From contig JAJXVB010000004.1 in the NCBI GenBank assembly GCA_021782365.1, positions 1-64,000 of the forward strand: DNA of 64,000 nt, written 5' to 3'. Position 1 is the first letter of the stretch; the number at the start of each line of letters is the position of its first letter. Positions 1 through 8,683 of the stretch are shown piece after piece. The position numbers were made by a program, and so were the translations under genes. The stretch comes from Pseudomonadota bacterium (lineage in GTDB: Bacteria > Pseudomonadota > Gammaproteobacteria > Burkholderiales > Gallionellaceae). A model generated the notes under the pieces. That model worked only from the letters and a program-made list of their open reading frames with translations. It had not been told where the DNA came from and did not search any database.

Positions 1-239
1 CGTATCAACATGTTCTTTTGTCTCAAGGTAAAAGTGACATGCAACAACCTGCCTTCATCAGTTTTCCCCAGCGCATGAAAACGAATCTCGCCTTGGCTAC
101 GCTTTACATCCTCAAGCAACAACAACGGGGCATTGAAAAATACTTGCTCGGCTTCCGCCATCGAAACGCCATGCTTTGTATTTTTTCGGGCATTCCCATC
201 ATCCCAATTGAAGCCCCTGATATTTAGCAAATCAATCAT
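1..239 (-). CDS. brnT: BrnT-family ribonuclease toxin, 3' end outside window
   Basis: The complementary strand from an ATG at 239 reads through the window edge without a stop (79 codons). It has the BrnT pattern: an N-terminal F-N-W-D-D segment, then K-H-G-V-S near residue 25, a V-F-F-N stretch, a hydrophobic L-L-L-L-E-D, an E-I-R-F-H-A-L-G strand, and a closing H-V-T-F-T-L-R strand. BrnT is a RelE-fold ribonuclease normally encoded just upstream of its ribbon-helix-helix antitoxin BrnA, which would lie beyond position 1. The start is supported by the imperfect palindrome directly upstream. Assignment is from motif recognition only; the missing end cannot be judged. Confidence 0.7.
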   Translation of the reverse strand, partial: MIDLLNIRGFNWDDGNARKNTKHGVSMAEAEQVFFNAPLLLLEDVKRSQGEIRFHALGKTDEGRLLHVTFTLRQKNMLI

Positions 240-266
240 TTTTGTATATTATCAACATACACAAAA
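240..266. promoter_or_regulatory. imperfect palindrome upstream of brnT, possible operator
   Basis: TTTTGT at 240-245 is mirrored by ACAAAA at 261-266, with partial symmetry between. It starts one base upstream of the brnT start codon. BrnA-type antitoxins autorepress their operons, so an operator role is plausible but inferred only from position and symmetry. Confidence 0.3.
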
Positions 267-499
267 GAATTCAATAAGATATTTATGCTTCCGCAGCAAC
301 GACCGGTCAAGTCCAAAATTTGCTGTAAATTCGATTCAGTCTCAACAACGTTAATTTACCGAATCGAAGCGGTGGCTACCAGCCAGCCTATTTACAGCAT
401 TTTATGGACTCAACTCTTCATTCAGGAGCAGGAGTTTTCATTCAGCAACAGCAGCCTTGGCTGCGTTGTTGCGAGGGAAGACCCTTGCGGCATTGCGGC

Positions 500-514
500 A
501 TTGCGGCATCAATC
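500..514 (+). repeat. left 15-bp direct repeat flanking the IS110 element
   Basis: ATTGCGGCATCAATC occurs here and again at 1789-1803, on either side of the IS110 transposase gene. The left copy is preceded by further ATTGCGGC units in tandem. The sequence is itself partly palindromic (GATTG/CAATC at the right copy), as is common for IS110 target sites. Confidence 0.6.
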
Positions 515-778
515 CTGATGTTGGAATGTGAGACCTTGTATCTTGATTGAGGGCGTAAAGAAATTTACGCTTATCCAGGAAGCCTGGGTAAAGGCAAGGG
601 GAAGCTGAGCTAGACTTTAGGCCTTGAGCCTGCGGGTCAGATAAGACTCCCTTGCCTCCTTTGTTCAAGACCGGACGGTATCTTAGGGACCGATTTATTG
701 GAGCACCCTGCATTACAAGGTTGGCATGAACGAAGAACTACCCGAGCATGGTTGCAACTCAGATATGAGGTGAACTCC
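515..778 (+). ncRNA. candidate bridge-RNA region of the IS110 element
   Basis: This 264-base stretch upstream of the transposase has no convincing gene. In IS110-group elements the equivalent left-end region encodes the bridge RNA whose loops pair with donor and target DNA. A segment here (664-683) resembles the right end of the element (1750-1764), as a donor-binding guide would. No RNA fold was computed; the call rests on position and family knowledge. Confidence 0.3.
518..535. repeat. 18-bp direct repeat, copy 1
   Basis: ATGTTGGAATGTGAGACC is found here, just inside the presumed left end of the IS110 element, and identically at 2956-2973 upstream of the GNAT-like gene. The two copies are in the same orientation. 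A perfect 18-mer twice within 2.5 kb is unlikely to be chance. Confidence 0.6.
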
Positions 779-1747
779 ATGAAAACAGTATTGGGTATAG
801 ATGTTTCCAAAGCGAAGTTCGATGTCGCGCTTTTATTCGAGAGCGGGAAATCAAAGTCGAAAGTGTTCTGCAATAGCGAAGCGGGCTTTGGTGAGCTTAA
901 TCTCTGGCTAGCCAAGCAAGGCGCTACCAAGATTCATGTCTGTATGGAAGCGACAGGTGTTTATCATGAGAAACTTGCGCGCCATCTTCATGAGGCTGGT
1001 CATATGGTCAGTGTGGTGAATCCGGTCAAGATCAAGGGATATGCGCAAAGCGAGCTCTCTCGCTCGAAAACGGACAGGGCAGATGCAAAGCTGATCGCCA
1101 GCTTTTGCGCGAAACACGATCCTGAAGTCTGGCAGCCTGCTCCTGTTTCGATCACTGTCCTGCAGAGCCTGGTCGTCAGGCATGAGGCCTTGATCCAGAT
1201 GCTTGGTCAAGAGAAGAACCGGCTCGATATTGCCACCGATGCTACCCGGTCATCCATAGAACGGATTATTACGATATTCGAATCGGAGATCGCGCATCTT
1301 AAACGGCAAATTCGCAGCCATATCGACAGCCACCCTGATCTGAAGGCAAGGCGTGATTTGCTTGAAAGCATCGATGGCATCGGTGAAGTAACCATATCCC
1401 GCTTTTTAGCAGTTGTGATCGACCCGCAAAGGTTTGATTCCGCAAGATCGCTTGCCGCATTTTTGGGATTGACTCCCATCCATCGAGTATCTGGTTCTTC
1501 GGTGAGGGGAAGGTCGAAGATGTCGAAAGCGGGGAATGCGAGGTTCAGAAAAGCGCTTTTCTTTCCTGCGATGGTCGCCATTCGCTACAACCCGATCGTA
1601 CGTGAATTCGCCAAAAGGCTCGCTTTGGCAGGAAAATCGAAGAAGCTGATCATCGGCGCCGCGATGCGCAAGCTCGTTCATATCATGTATGGCGTTATGC
1701 GCTCAGGCAAACCTTTCGACCCTAAGATTGGAGCAGCCTATGCTTGA
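779..1747 (+). CDS. IS110-family transposase (DEDD)
   Basis: 322 residues, typical for IS110 transposases. The N-terminal RuvC-like DEDD domain shows D8 in G-I-D-V-S-K, E57 in C-M-E-A-T-G, and D99 and D102 in K-T-D-R-A-D-A. The C-terminal Transposase_20 domain has the I-D-G-I-G-E helix-hairpin-helix motif, then an A-A-F-L-G-L-T-P block and a Ser-rich R-V-S-G-S-S segment that should hold the catalytic serine. The start at 779 follows a GAGGTG ribosome-binding site; an upstream ATG at 698 is in frame but the family begins at M-K-T-V-L-G-I-D. The gene appears intact. It acts with a bridge RNA in recombination of the element. Confidence 0.93.
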   Translation: MKTVLGIDVSKAKFDVALLFESGKSKSKVFCNSEAGFGELNLWLAKQGATKIHVCMEATGVYHEKLARHLHEAGHMVSVVNPVKIKGYAQSELSRSKTDRADAKLIASFCAKHDPEVWQPAPVSITVLQSLVVRHEALIQMLGQEKNRLDIATDATRSSIERIITIFESEIAHLKRQIRSHIDSHPDLKARRDLLESIDGIGEVTISRFLAVVIDPQRFDSARSLAAFLGLTPIHRVSGSSVRGRSKMSKAGNARFRKALFFPAMVAIRYNPIVREFAKRLALAGKSKKLIIGAAMRKLVHIMYGVMRSGKPFDPKIGAAYA

Positions 1748-1788
1748 CATTCAAGACGGTATCTGACCCCTTTACTCCTGCTGGCGGG

Positions 1789-1803
1789 ATTGCGGCATCA
1801 ATC
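1789..1803 (+). repeat. right 15-bp direct repeat flanking the IS110 element
   Basis: Second copy of ATTGCGGCATCAATC (see 500-514), 42 bases after the transposase stop. Here it is preceded by G, completing the GATTG/CAATC palindrome arms. Confidence 0.6.
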
Positions 1804-1830
1804 AAGAGGCCGGCATGATGACCCAGCCTT

Positions 1831-2922
1831 TCATGATCCGAATAGCCTGTACATGTTCTCGGGGACCAGTATGGGTTCAAGGGCGCTCCTCGCATCCGGA
1901 TTCAGGAAAACAAATGCGGATTTCAATTCACCCACAGACGCCACCCATTCCCTCTTGTAGCCCTGCGCCCCTGCCCCGAAGCACAGGATGCCTCGCTCCC
2001 TGAAGACCTGCTCGATCAAATTGACCAGCAGCACCTTTGACGGGGAGAACGCCGCATATTCCGGATCATAGGCATACATGTGCAGATAGCGCCTCTGTTT
2101 GTAGTTGAATATCAAGGCAGAGGAAATCACCCGTTCATTCAGGCGAAGCGTAGCCATTTCCGCCAATCCATCCGGTGCCAGCGTTCTGTACAACGCCCTG
2201 AAATAAACATCCCAGTCCGTCCTCCCTCTGTAAGCGTGATTTTCCTTGAACTGCTCCCCGGTTCGCATACAAAGCTGCTCTACGAGAACGCCTTCCGGGT
2301 CAGCCTCCGCATGACAGAACCTCACCTCGCCTTCCCTGCCCATCCGTCGCTGGCAATACCTCGCGTTGGAAAAAGTCCTGGATGCACGCGATCGCTCGTA
2401 GTCTTCGAATCGGATGCTCCGCGTGTCGAGTTCATTCAGATTGCCTGCGAATCTGAGAGATTTGAAGGCAGTGCCTCCAGCCAGGTCTTCGAGCAGCGTC
2501 AGGTACAACGGGGATCTCTCATGTAGCGGCCAGAAGCAGAATGCATCGACTCCGATGTGCTGTCGCAGCGTATCACCCAAAAGCACATTCAGTATCTCGC
2601 GGCGGGACTGGCTGCGAATACAGAATTCGATATAGGACAGATAGCTGACCCCCAGAGGCTTTCCGAAGCGAAAACGACGCCCCGCATTTTCAACATTGAT
2701 CAGTTGCAGCGGAAACACCCCCTCCAGTTTCCCGCTTTCAGATTCGCTGATGGCAATGATGCACCAGTCTTTCTGCCGGTGGTGCTGCAAATAGGCATTT
2801 GTATAAGCCCACGAGGCGAAAAACCCCGTGTTTTCGGGAATACAGGATTCCAATTCCTGCCATGCGAACTTCAACCTTGCCAGGCCCGGCAAGTCAGTGA
2901 CAATTTGGACGTGATAGTGCAT
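1831..2922 (-). CDS. GNAT-fold acyltransferase-like protein (BioF2/CelD type)
   Basis: 363 residues from the ATG at 2922, which opens M-H-Y-H-V-Q-I-V-T-D; the frame extends further upstream but that part has no family character. The layout fits proteins with a GNAT fold like CelD/FemAB: an N-terminal W-Q-E-L-E region, a central R-Q-R segment around residues 185-200, and a C-terminal acyl-CoA-binding half with the L-H-M-Y-A-Y-D-P strand, an S-P-S-K-V-L-L helix start and a G-A-G-A-Q-G-Y-K-R-E-W motif. Such proteins are frequent in exopolysaccharide loci. The substrate is unknown. It lies 61 bases after the TPR-sulfotransferase on the same strand, so the two may be co-transcribed. Confidence 0.65.
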   Translation of the reverse strand: MHYHVQIVTDLPGLARLKFAWQELESCIPENTGFFASWAYTNAYLQHHRQKDWCIIAISESESGKLEGVFPLQLINVENAGRRFRFGKPLGVSYLSYIEFCIRSQSRREILNVLLGDTLRQHIGVDAFCFWPLHERSPLYLTLLEDLAGGTAFKSLRFAGNLNELDTRSIRFEDYERSRASRTFSNARYCQRRMGREGEVRFCHAEADPEGVLVEQLCMRTGEQFKENHAYRGRTDWDVYFRALYRTLAPDGLAEMATLRLNERVISSALIFNYKQRRYLHMYAYDPEYAAFSPSKVLLVNLIEQVFRERGILCFGAGAQGYKREWVASVGELKSAFVFLNPDARSALEPILVPENMYRLFGS

Positions 2923-2955
2923 CTGGAAGCCTTTGCAAATTATGTCAGCCGCACA

Positions 2956-2973
2956 ATGTTGGAATGTGAGACC
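2956..2973. repeat. 18-bp direct repeat, copy 2
   Basis: Identical to 518-535, located between the TPR-sulfotransferase stop and the GNAT-like start. The two copies enclose the GNAT gene and the IS110 transposase. Similarity ends outside the 18 bases. Confidence 0.6.
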
Positions 2974-2983
2974 CCATTTGCAA

Positions 2984-5035
2984 TCACAGCACCCCGAGCC
3001 CAGCCTTGAGCGGCCCAAGATGCCGCTCGAATTTCTTCCAGGCTTCAGAGCTTCCCTTGTACATCTTGTTCCTGACCTGCCCAGCGCTCGCCGTCTTTAC
3101 TGCGCGCTCGGTCTCGTGGAAATTGAGACAGGCCTCCTCCCAAGGCAACCCGCAGTAGTCGAGCAGTTTCCGAGTCTCCTCTTCCTGGTCTTCGGTCAGT
3201 TTCTCGTATTCGAGATCATGGATCCTGCCTGGGAATTTCTCGTGCCAGAACGCCATCAGATCCTGGTATAGCTTGTAATACTCGACGAGATCATGCAGAT
3301 CGTAGGCAAACCCGAGCCCCTTTGAAGGAAAATACTTTCTGAAAATCGACCAGCAGGTTGCCATAGGATCTCTAATGGTATGGACAATCCTGACATCCGG
3401 ATTTGCCAATAATACATGTCCCACCCACAGGAAATTTTGCGGCATCTTGTCAGTTATATATGGCTTGCCTCCCGACAGCTCTTCCATCGCCTCGAAATAT
3501 TCCTTCGCAATGGTCTGTACCACATCCGTATGATCACCTTCATTCACGTTCAGATAGTGTCTTGCAGCAGATCGCCCCAACGTACTAAGCTCTCCCGCCC
3601 CATACACCATGGTGTGAGAGGCCAATATCTGCTCCACGAGGCTCGTTCCGGATCGCGGCATCCCGACAATCAGTATCGGCTGTGTTTTTATGTCGAATGA
3701 AACCGGCTCAGGCCTGGATATATTACTGAAAGTAGATCTTATTTTCTGAAATAGCGCACGGTCTTGATTGATTGAATAACATAGCTGTTCCTTTCTCAGC
3801 GTATTTCCTTTTATATACAAGTCATAGGCTTCTTCATATTTGCTAACGTCCTCGCAAGCTTTCCCAAGTGCGAAATAGACCTGAGTTTTGTCAATATCCT
3901 GTAAATCCATAAGTTTACGCAACTCAATAAATTGCGGGTCGTCTACTTTGTCATATACGCTTATTTCACCTAAGCTGCGGTAGAATTCTGCGTTTTTGGG
4001 ATTAATTTCGATTGCACGTCTGAAATGAAACTCCCCCTCTTGCTTTCTCCCTAGATCGCAGAGCAATATGCCTATGTTGTGGTGTGCATCTGCAAGGTTT
4101 GGATTGATCCGAATAGCCTCTAGGTGACTTACCTCGGCCTCGGTATTTTGCCCCATACCTCTCAAGGCATTTCCTAAATTGGTATAGGCTTCTGCATAAT
4201 CCGGCTTGATTCGGATTGCAATCCTGTAGCAAGCCTCCGCTTCCGAAAGGCGCTCAAGATCTTTTAAAGTAACGCCAAGGTTATTATGAGCTTCAGCATG
4301 TTCCGGATTGATTCTGATTGCTTTGCGAAAGTTATCTTGCGCTTCTGAAAAACGCCCGAGATCTTTTAAGGCAGCTCCTAAATTGCTGTATGCTTCGGCA
4401 TCATTTGCAGAAAGTCTGCATGCCCTCTGCAATGGCCCAACTGATTCCTGCACTCTACCTGTTTTCAGGAGAATGACTCCCACCGCCTTCCAACCAAACG
4501 GATTATCGGGAAATTGCTGCGTAAATGAGACTGCAATTTCTTCTGCAATATCGAATTGACCTGCATTGTAATTACGGAGAAGTTTGTCGACTTCCTCCTT
4601 GGACCGATTTTGTGAAACGGGCATGATCGGTTCCGAAAGGATTTTGATGGATTTTCGATTTCCCTTCCTGGAAACATTTAACTTGCCAAGCTGATGCTCA
4701 ATCATGCTCACGGCATCCCCTGATAGGCCCATCGCCTTGCCCTGTTTGAGCACGTTCAGCGCTGCATCAGGTCGATTTGCTTTAATCAGTGCATCGATAT
4801 AGCTTATCCAAAATTGTGCGTTGCCTGGACAGGCTTCCAGCGCTGCTTTCAAATGTGTGAACGCAGAATCCAGTCTACCGCATTCAAGTGCAAGAACTCC
4901 AAGGTTGTGATTGGCAACGGGGTGTCCAGGCTGGAATCGGAGTATGGCCTGATAGAGTTGTTGGGCGTCTTGCATTTTTCCAGCCTTGTGCTCTTCAATT
5001 GCCTGCCGAAGCGCCTGATCAACCGTCAGCTCCAA
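2984..5035 (-). CDS. TPR-repeat sulfotransferase
   Basis: 683 residues in two parts. Residues about 1-400 are tandem TPR units, with repeated A-E-A-Y-x-N-L-G and A-I-R-I-x-P patterns. From about residue 452 a sulfotransferase domain begins with the PAPS-binding loop V-G-M-P-R-S-G-T-S-L-V-E-Q, followed by a second nucleotide-contact region around R-D-P-M-A-T-C-W-S and a conserved C-terminal E-x-x-x-K tail. PAPS-dependent transfer of sulfate to a glycan or protein is the family role; TPRs bind partner proteins. There is no signal peptide, so it should be cytoplasmic. It lies downstream of, and on the same strand as, the S-layer-like gene but is separated from it by a terminator, so it probably has its own promoter. 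Sulfation of the surface protein or glycan is speculation. Confidence 0.85.
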   Translation of the reverse strand: MELTVDQALRQAIEEHKAGKMQDAQQLYQAILRFQPGHPVANHNLGVLALECGRLDSAFTHLKAALEACPGNAQFWISYIDALIKANRPDAALNVLKQGKAMGLSGDAVSMIEHQLGKLNVSRKGNRKSIKILSEPIMPVSQNRSKEEVDKLLRNYNAGQFDIAEEIAVSFTQQFPDNPFGWKAVGVILLKTGRVQESVGPLQRACRLSANDAEAYSNLGAALKDLGRFSEAQDNFRKAIRINPEHAEAHNNLGVTLKDLERLSEAEACYRIAIRIKPDYAEAYTNLGNALRGMGQNTEAEVSHLEAIRINPNLADAHHNIGILLCDLGRKQEGEFHFRRAIEINPKNAEFYRSLGEISVYDKVDDPQFIELRKLMDLQDIDKTQVYFALGKACEDVSKYEEAYDLYIKGNTLRKEQLCYSINQDRALFQKIRSTFSNISRPEPVSFDIKTQPILIVGMPRSGTSLVEQILASHTMVYGAGELSTLGRSAARHYLNVNEGDHTDVVQTIAKEYFEAMEELSGGKPYITDKMPQNFLWVGHVLLANPDVRIVHTIRDPMATCWSIFRKYFPSKGLGFAYDLHDLVEYYKLYQDLMAFWHEKFPGRIHDLEYEKLTEDQEEETRKLLDYCGLPWEEACLNFHETERAVKTASAGQVRNKMYKGSSEAWKKFERHLGPLKAGLGVL

Positions 5036-5200
5036 GACAATCCTTCATCTATTATTAATTTCATTTTTGGTTCCTTCGGTTTAACCATGCCGGAATTCTC
5101 AAGATGATTCGATTAGTTTCATTCGGCACTTTATACCTCAGTCCGTAATCACAAATAAAATCTTCAAATTCCAATCGCACACTCTGAATATATTTTTTCC

Positions 5201-5237
5201 AAAAAAAAACCCTACTGGTTTTAAGCAGTAGGGTTTT
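5201..5237 (-). terminator. rho-independent terminator of the S-layer-like gene
   Basis: Stem AACCCTACTG (5208-5217) pairs with CAGTAGGGTT (5226-5235) around an 8-base loop. On the minus strand the hairpin is followed by a run of Ts (complement of the A run 5201-5209). It starts about 30 bases after the stop of the 5267-8665 gene. A T run on the other side makes it potentially bidirectional. Confidence 0.85.
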
Positions 5238-5266
5238 AAAGAACGACTTAATTAGAAGTGCATGGC

Positions 5267-8200
5267 TTAGCTTGCCAGCGTGAACACTCCAGCTGCAGGC
5301 GCAGCAGTGATGGTATGAGTTCCAACCAGTTGAATCAGGCCATCACCAGCTTGTACTGTACCAGTGCCTGCTGCTACGGACTCGAGAACATACGTATTGC
5401 CACCGTAAGTAAACGCCGTAGCACTGTGAGCTGCTGTTGACGCCAAACCGTCGACATAACCTACTGCCAGCGCCAATGATGCTTCACCCGTTACGGTCGT
5501 TTGCTGAGCTGTTGTCAATACCACTGTTGAAGTGCCAGTATCGACAAACTTGATCAGGTCGCCTGCAACGGCACCAGTGATGCTGGTGGTTGCGGATGTT
5601 GCACTAGCGGCTGCAGCACCAACCAAAATCTTATCAGGGCCAGTAGACGTATGCGTACCAAGAGTAACTGCAGCACTATATGTCGATGCCGATCCCGTAT
5701 GCAAATCGATAAGATTTGAACCAGTCCCAACCGTTATCTTGACAGCGCCTGCGGTAGTTGCATCCGTAATACTGTTGTTAGCATTTCCCAGTGTTACGGT
5801 ATTCGTCTTGCCGGATGCAGCTGCGCCCAGTGTCAAAGTCACATGGCTGTTGTCAGCAGCACCGGACACGGTAATTCCGCCGGTTCCGCTGTCTGTCATG
5901 GTGACATTCTGTCCATCCGCGAGCGTGATCGAGGTGATCGAGTTATCCGTGAACGTCGCCGTCATAGCACCCGTAAGGTTAACCGTGGGTGCAGAGAGCG
6001 TTCCGGCATTCACGGTGACCGAGCCTGTTCCCGAATTGGTAATCCCCAGCACTCCGGCAACGCTATCCGTCAAATTGACCGTTGTAGCGCCGGTTCCACT
6101 GAAGGACAGGCTACCAAGAGTATTGTCTGTCATCGTGAGCGTCAGACCCGCATCGTTTGTACCCGTATTTGCGATTGCGAGGCTCGTTGAAGAGTCAGTC
6201 AACGCTCCAATTGTCAGACCACCCGCCCCACCAAAATTCAGTGTGGTGAGATTCGGGTCAACCAGCGTTGTAATAGTGTCGCTATAATTAAACGCGGGAT
6301 TGTTGTCGGTGATGCTCAGCGTGGCTACACCGACGTTGTTGGCATCTTCCACTGTCAGCGACGTCACAGTCTGAGCAGCACCAGTCGCATAAGTGCTCGC
6401 CGCTGCGCCTGCCAGGGTAATTGCCACCGAATCACTCGAACCGGTTGCGTCGGCAGAATGGTACACCAGGGCAGTCGTCGTCGTTGCGGCAGCCGAGAAG
6501 TTAATCGCAGCATTGGTATTGACCCCGGTAAGCGTTGCATTCACACCTGTTGTCACAACATCGATCGTCTTGATCGAGGCACCAAACACCGATGCATCCG
6601 TGGTACCGGTTGTCGCCAAGGTGATGCCCAGCTTCTCGAAACCGGTCACATTCGCGCCTGTCTTGGCTGAAGTGAACGTACCGCTCGCTGCGTTTGCAAC
6701 GATCTCGTCACCGGCACCAGATCCACCCTTGATCGTCTTGGTCGCATCCGCAGAAATAGTGATCGTGTCGGAACCGGAGGAAGCGGACCCATCGAAAGTA
6801 GTTGTCGTGTCGGTTATCGCGCCCGTATACCCGGCCGTACCCGTAACTACAACACTTGTCGCAGACGTCGCATTGGTCACTGTCAACACCGACGAGCCCG
6901 AGACATTCAGCGTTGCAAGGTTCGCGTCAGTGAAGCTCGTGATCGTCGATTTGGTTGCACCGTTAACCACGTTCAACGTCGTGAACTGCGCGGAGTTATC
7001 GGTTATCGCAGTTGCAGAGAGGTTATTGACGTTCAAGGTCAGCGTCTTGTTCGTCGCCGAAGAAGTTCCGCCTTCATACAGACCGACCGCTCCGCTCGTT
7101 CCGCTCAACGTCAGGTTGTTGAGGGCCGGCGAGCTGATGTTCGCAGCACCGAAGTTGTTCAGGGTAACGGTAGCGATTGTGCCGCCAGTAACCGCACCAC
7201 CGGCCGCAGTGGTCGAGTTTGTAGCCACTTTATCCGCAATGTTAACAGTACCGTCTGCACTCACACCGACCGTGCCGGTAACGGCAGCAACGGGAGTCAC
7301 TGCAAGAACCTGGGCGACTGCATTCGTTCCAGGAGCTGCGGTAACAGAGCCAACAGCAACCACGCCAGTAGTCTGAGCAACTGCGGTTGCGCCAGTAGCG
7401 GCGGCAGCCTGATTAACCGTCACTGTTGTAGTTGCCGTCGTACCGGTTACGGTAACGTTGCCCATGGCAACGTTAACCCCTGTCTTGGCAGCATTTCCAG
7501 CAGCCTCGGTGATGCTGACAGTTGTTCCACCCGTGACTGTAATTGCACCGATGCTGTTGCCGTTTGCAGCCCCTGTGGTTGCGCTTATCGTTACCGTTCC
7601 GGTCGGCTGAGTATTCGTACCGACGGTAATCACGCCGCCGGTAGTCGTGCCAGATTCCGTGATACTTACATTTGTACCGCCGTCCACCTTGATCGTGCTG
7701 GCAGCTGCTGTCGTATCCGTAACAGTTACCGTGCCTGCCGCATTTGCATTGGTGGTCGTCACGGCGCTACCAACTTCAACGCTGCCACCCACGGTGGTCA
7801 CGCTGACATTCAAGCCGCCATACACCGATGCCGCGCCGGTTGTCGATGTAGCAGTCACATTCGTCGTTGCCGCCGCCGTTACAGTATTAGCACCCGTTGT
7901 AGATGTGGAATTCAGCGTCGTCAATCCAGTCCAGCCTGTTGTGTCCGCCGTAATCGTGCCACTACTACCGTTCACAATATTGGCCGTTTGAATTCCGGTT
8001 ACTGACGAACTGGTCGGATTCGCACTGATGTTTGTAGCAGTCCCAGAATTGGTAAGATTGAACACGTTGCCTGCGCCTTGGCCGACAATCTTGTCCAATG
8101 CACCGAACGTCACATCCGTACCGGTGAAAGTGCTATTGCCATTCGGGCTTCCAGTAAAATTGTCAATACCCGAAGTCAAGGTGTAGTTTGTCGTCGGCGT

Positions 8201-8665
8201 GAGAGAAACGCCAGGAGTGAGAGTGACATCCGCCGTGTTGGTGGACACACCCATGTAGGAAGTAATTACCTGGACCGTGCCAACCCATGCAGATGCCGCT
8301 GCACCGTAGACCGCATCGCTGGTCATGTTTGCGAAGCTGCCCAGTATGGAGCTGATTGTCTGGCCTTCCTTGCCGGGATTTGCATTCAGCGCCGTCTGAA
8401 CATAGCTCACAGCCGTTGTCACATTTGCCGCGGTCAGGCCGTACTTGCCTGCAATGATTCCGACATTGTTGACGATGGCTGCTGCGGCGCCGGCATTATT
8501 GCCGCCATAGCTGTATGTATAGAATGCATTGAGGGTGTTATTGAGCCCGCCCAGAAGCGTCACGTCGCTGTTAACGAAGCTGTAGGTCGCACTGCCTATC
8601 TCTATGCCGTAAACCGCATCGGCAAATTCTGCTATCTGAGTTGCTGTTGTCGGAATCAAAGCCAT
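5267..8665 (-). CDS. large S-layer-like / beta-strand-repeat surface protein
   Basis: 1132 residues, extremely rich in Thr, Ala, Gly, Val, Ser and Asn, with no obvious Cys and few charged residues, as in bacterial S-layer proteins. Residues 1-about 140 form a distinct, probably helical domain (T-A-T-Q-I-A-E-F-A-D-A-V-Y-G start). The rest is imperfect short beta-strand repeats with many T-x-T and V-T-V units. There is no Sec signal peptide. The last 80 residues resemble the uncleaved C-terminal signal of type I secretion substrates (D-L-I-K-F-V-D, then a Gly/Thr-rich hydrophobic tail). One RTX-like G-G-S-G-A-G-D stretch occurs, without a nonapeptide array. A Shine-Dalgarno AAAGGA precedes the ATG and a strong terminator follows. 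No secretion ATPase is in the window. Confidence 0.7.
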   Translation of the reverse strand: MALIPTTATQIAEFADAVYGIEIGSATYSFVNSDVTLLGGLNNTLNAFYTYSYGGNNAGAAAAIVNNVGIIAGKYGLTAANVTTAVSYVQTALNANPGKEGQTISSILGSFANMTSDAVYGAAASAWVGTVQVITSYMGVSTNTADVTLTPGVSLTPTTNYTLTSGIDNFTGSPNGNSTFTGTDVTFGALDKIVGQGAGNVFNLTNSGTATNISANPTSSSVTGIQTANIVNGSSGTITADTTGWTGLTTLNSTSTTGANTVTAAATTNVTATSTTGAASVYGGLNVSVTTVGGSVEVGSAVTTTNANAAGTVTVTDTTAAASTIKVDGGTNVSITESGTTTGGVITVGTNTQPTGTVTISATTGAANGNSIGAITVTGGTTVSITEAAGNAAKTGVNVAMGNVTVTGTTATTTVTVNQAAAATGATAVAQTTGVVAVGSVTAAPGTNAVAQVLAVTPVAAVTGTVGVSADGTVNIADKVATNSTTAAGGAVTGGTIATVTLNNFGAANISSPALNNLTLSGTSGAVGLYEGGTSSATNKTLTLNVNNLSATAITDNSAQFTTLNVVNGATKSTITSFTDANLATLNVSGSSVLTVTNATSATSVVVTGTAGYTGAITDTTTTFDGSASSGSDTITISADATKTIKGGSGAGDEIVANAASGTFTSAKTGANVTGFEKLGITLATTGTTDASVFGASIKTIDVVTTGVNATLTGVNTNAAINFSAAATTTTALVYHSADATGSSDSVAITLAGAAASTYATGAAQTVTSLTVEDANNVGVATLSITDNNPAFNYSDTITTLVDPNLTTLNFGGAGGLTIGALTDSSTSLAIANTGTNDAGLTLTMTDNTLGSLSFSGTGATTVNLTDSVAGVLGITNSGTGSVTVNAGTLSAPTVNLTGAMTATFTDNSITSITLADGQNVTMTDSGTGGITVSGAADNSHVTLTLGAAASGKTNTVTLGNANNSITDATTAGAVKITVGTGSNLIDLHTGSASTYSAAVTLGTHTSTGPDKILVGAAAASATSATTSITGAVAGDLIKFVDTGTSTVVLTTAQQTTVTGEASLALAVGYVDGLASTAAHSATAFTYGGNTYVLESVAAGTGTVQAGDGLIQLVGTHTITAAPAAGVFTLAS

Positions 8666-8683
8666 AATTTTTCCTTTAGTTAA

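Larger units (their letters stand above)
515..1788 (+). mobile_element. IS110-family insertion sequence, ends estimated
   Basis: The element is bounded here by the two copies of a 15-bp repeat (500-514 and 1789-1803). This gives about 1.27 kb, with roughly 260 bases of non-coding DNA before the transposase and about 40 after it. That layout matches IS110-type elements, which carry a long non-coding left end and lack terminal inverted repeats. IS110 members usually make no long target duplication, so the repeats may pre-date insertion and the true ends could differ by tens of bases. A second short repeat (TTCAAGA...CGGTATCT at 664-683 and 1750-1764) lies inside both ends. Confidence 0.5.

Noticed and set aside
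698-778. Extended transposase start at 698
   Set aside because: The IS110 family begins at M-K-T-V-L-G-I-D (779) and a ribosome-binding site is placed for that start.
5532-7376. Long plus-strand open frames (251 and 327 codons) opposite the S-layer-like gene
   Set aside because: They are complements of a highly biased Thr/Ala/Val repeat gene; they lack ribosome-binding sites and resemble no protein family.
5267-8665. RTX calcium-binding array in the surface protein
   Set aside because: Only one loosely RTX-like stretch (G-G-S-G-A-G-D) is present; there is no tandem nonapeptide repeat.
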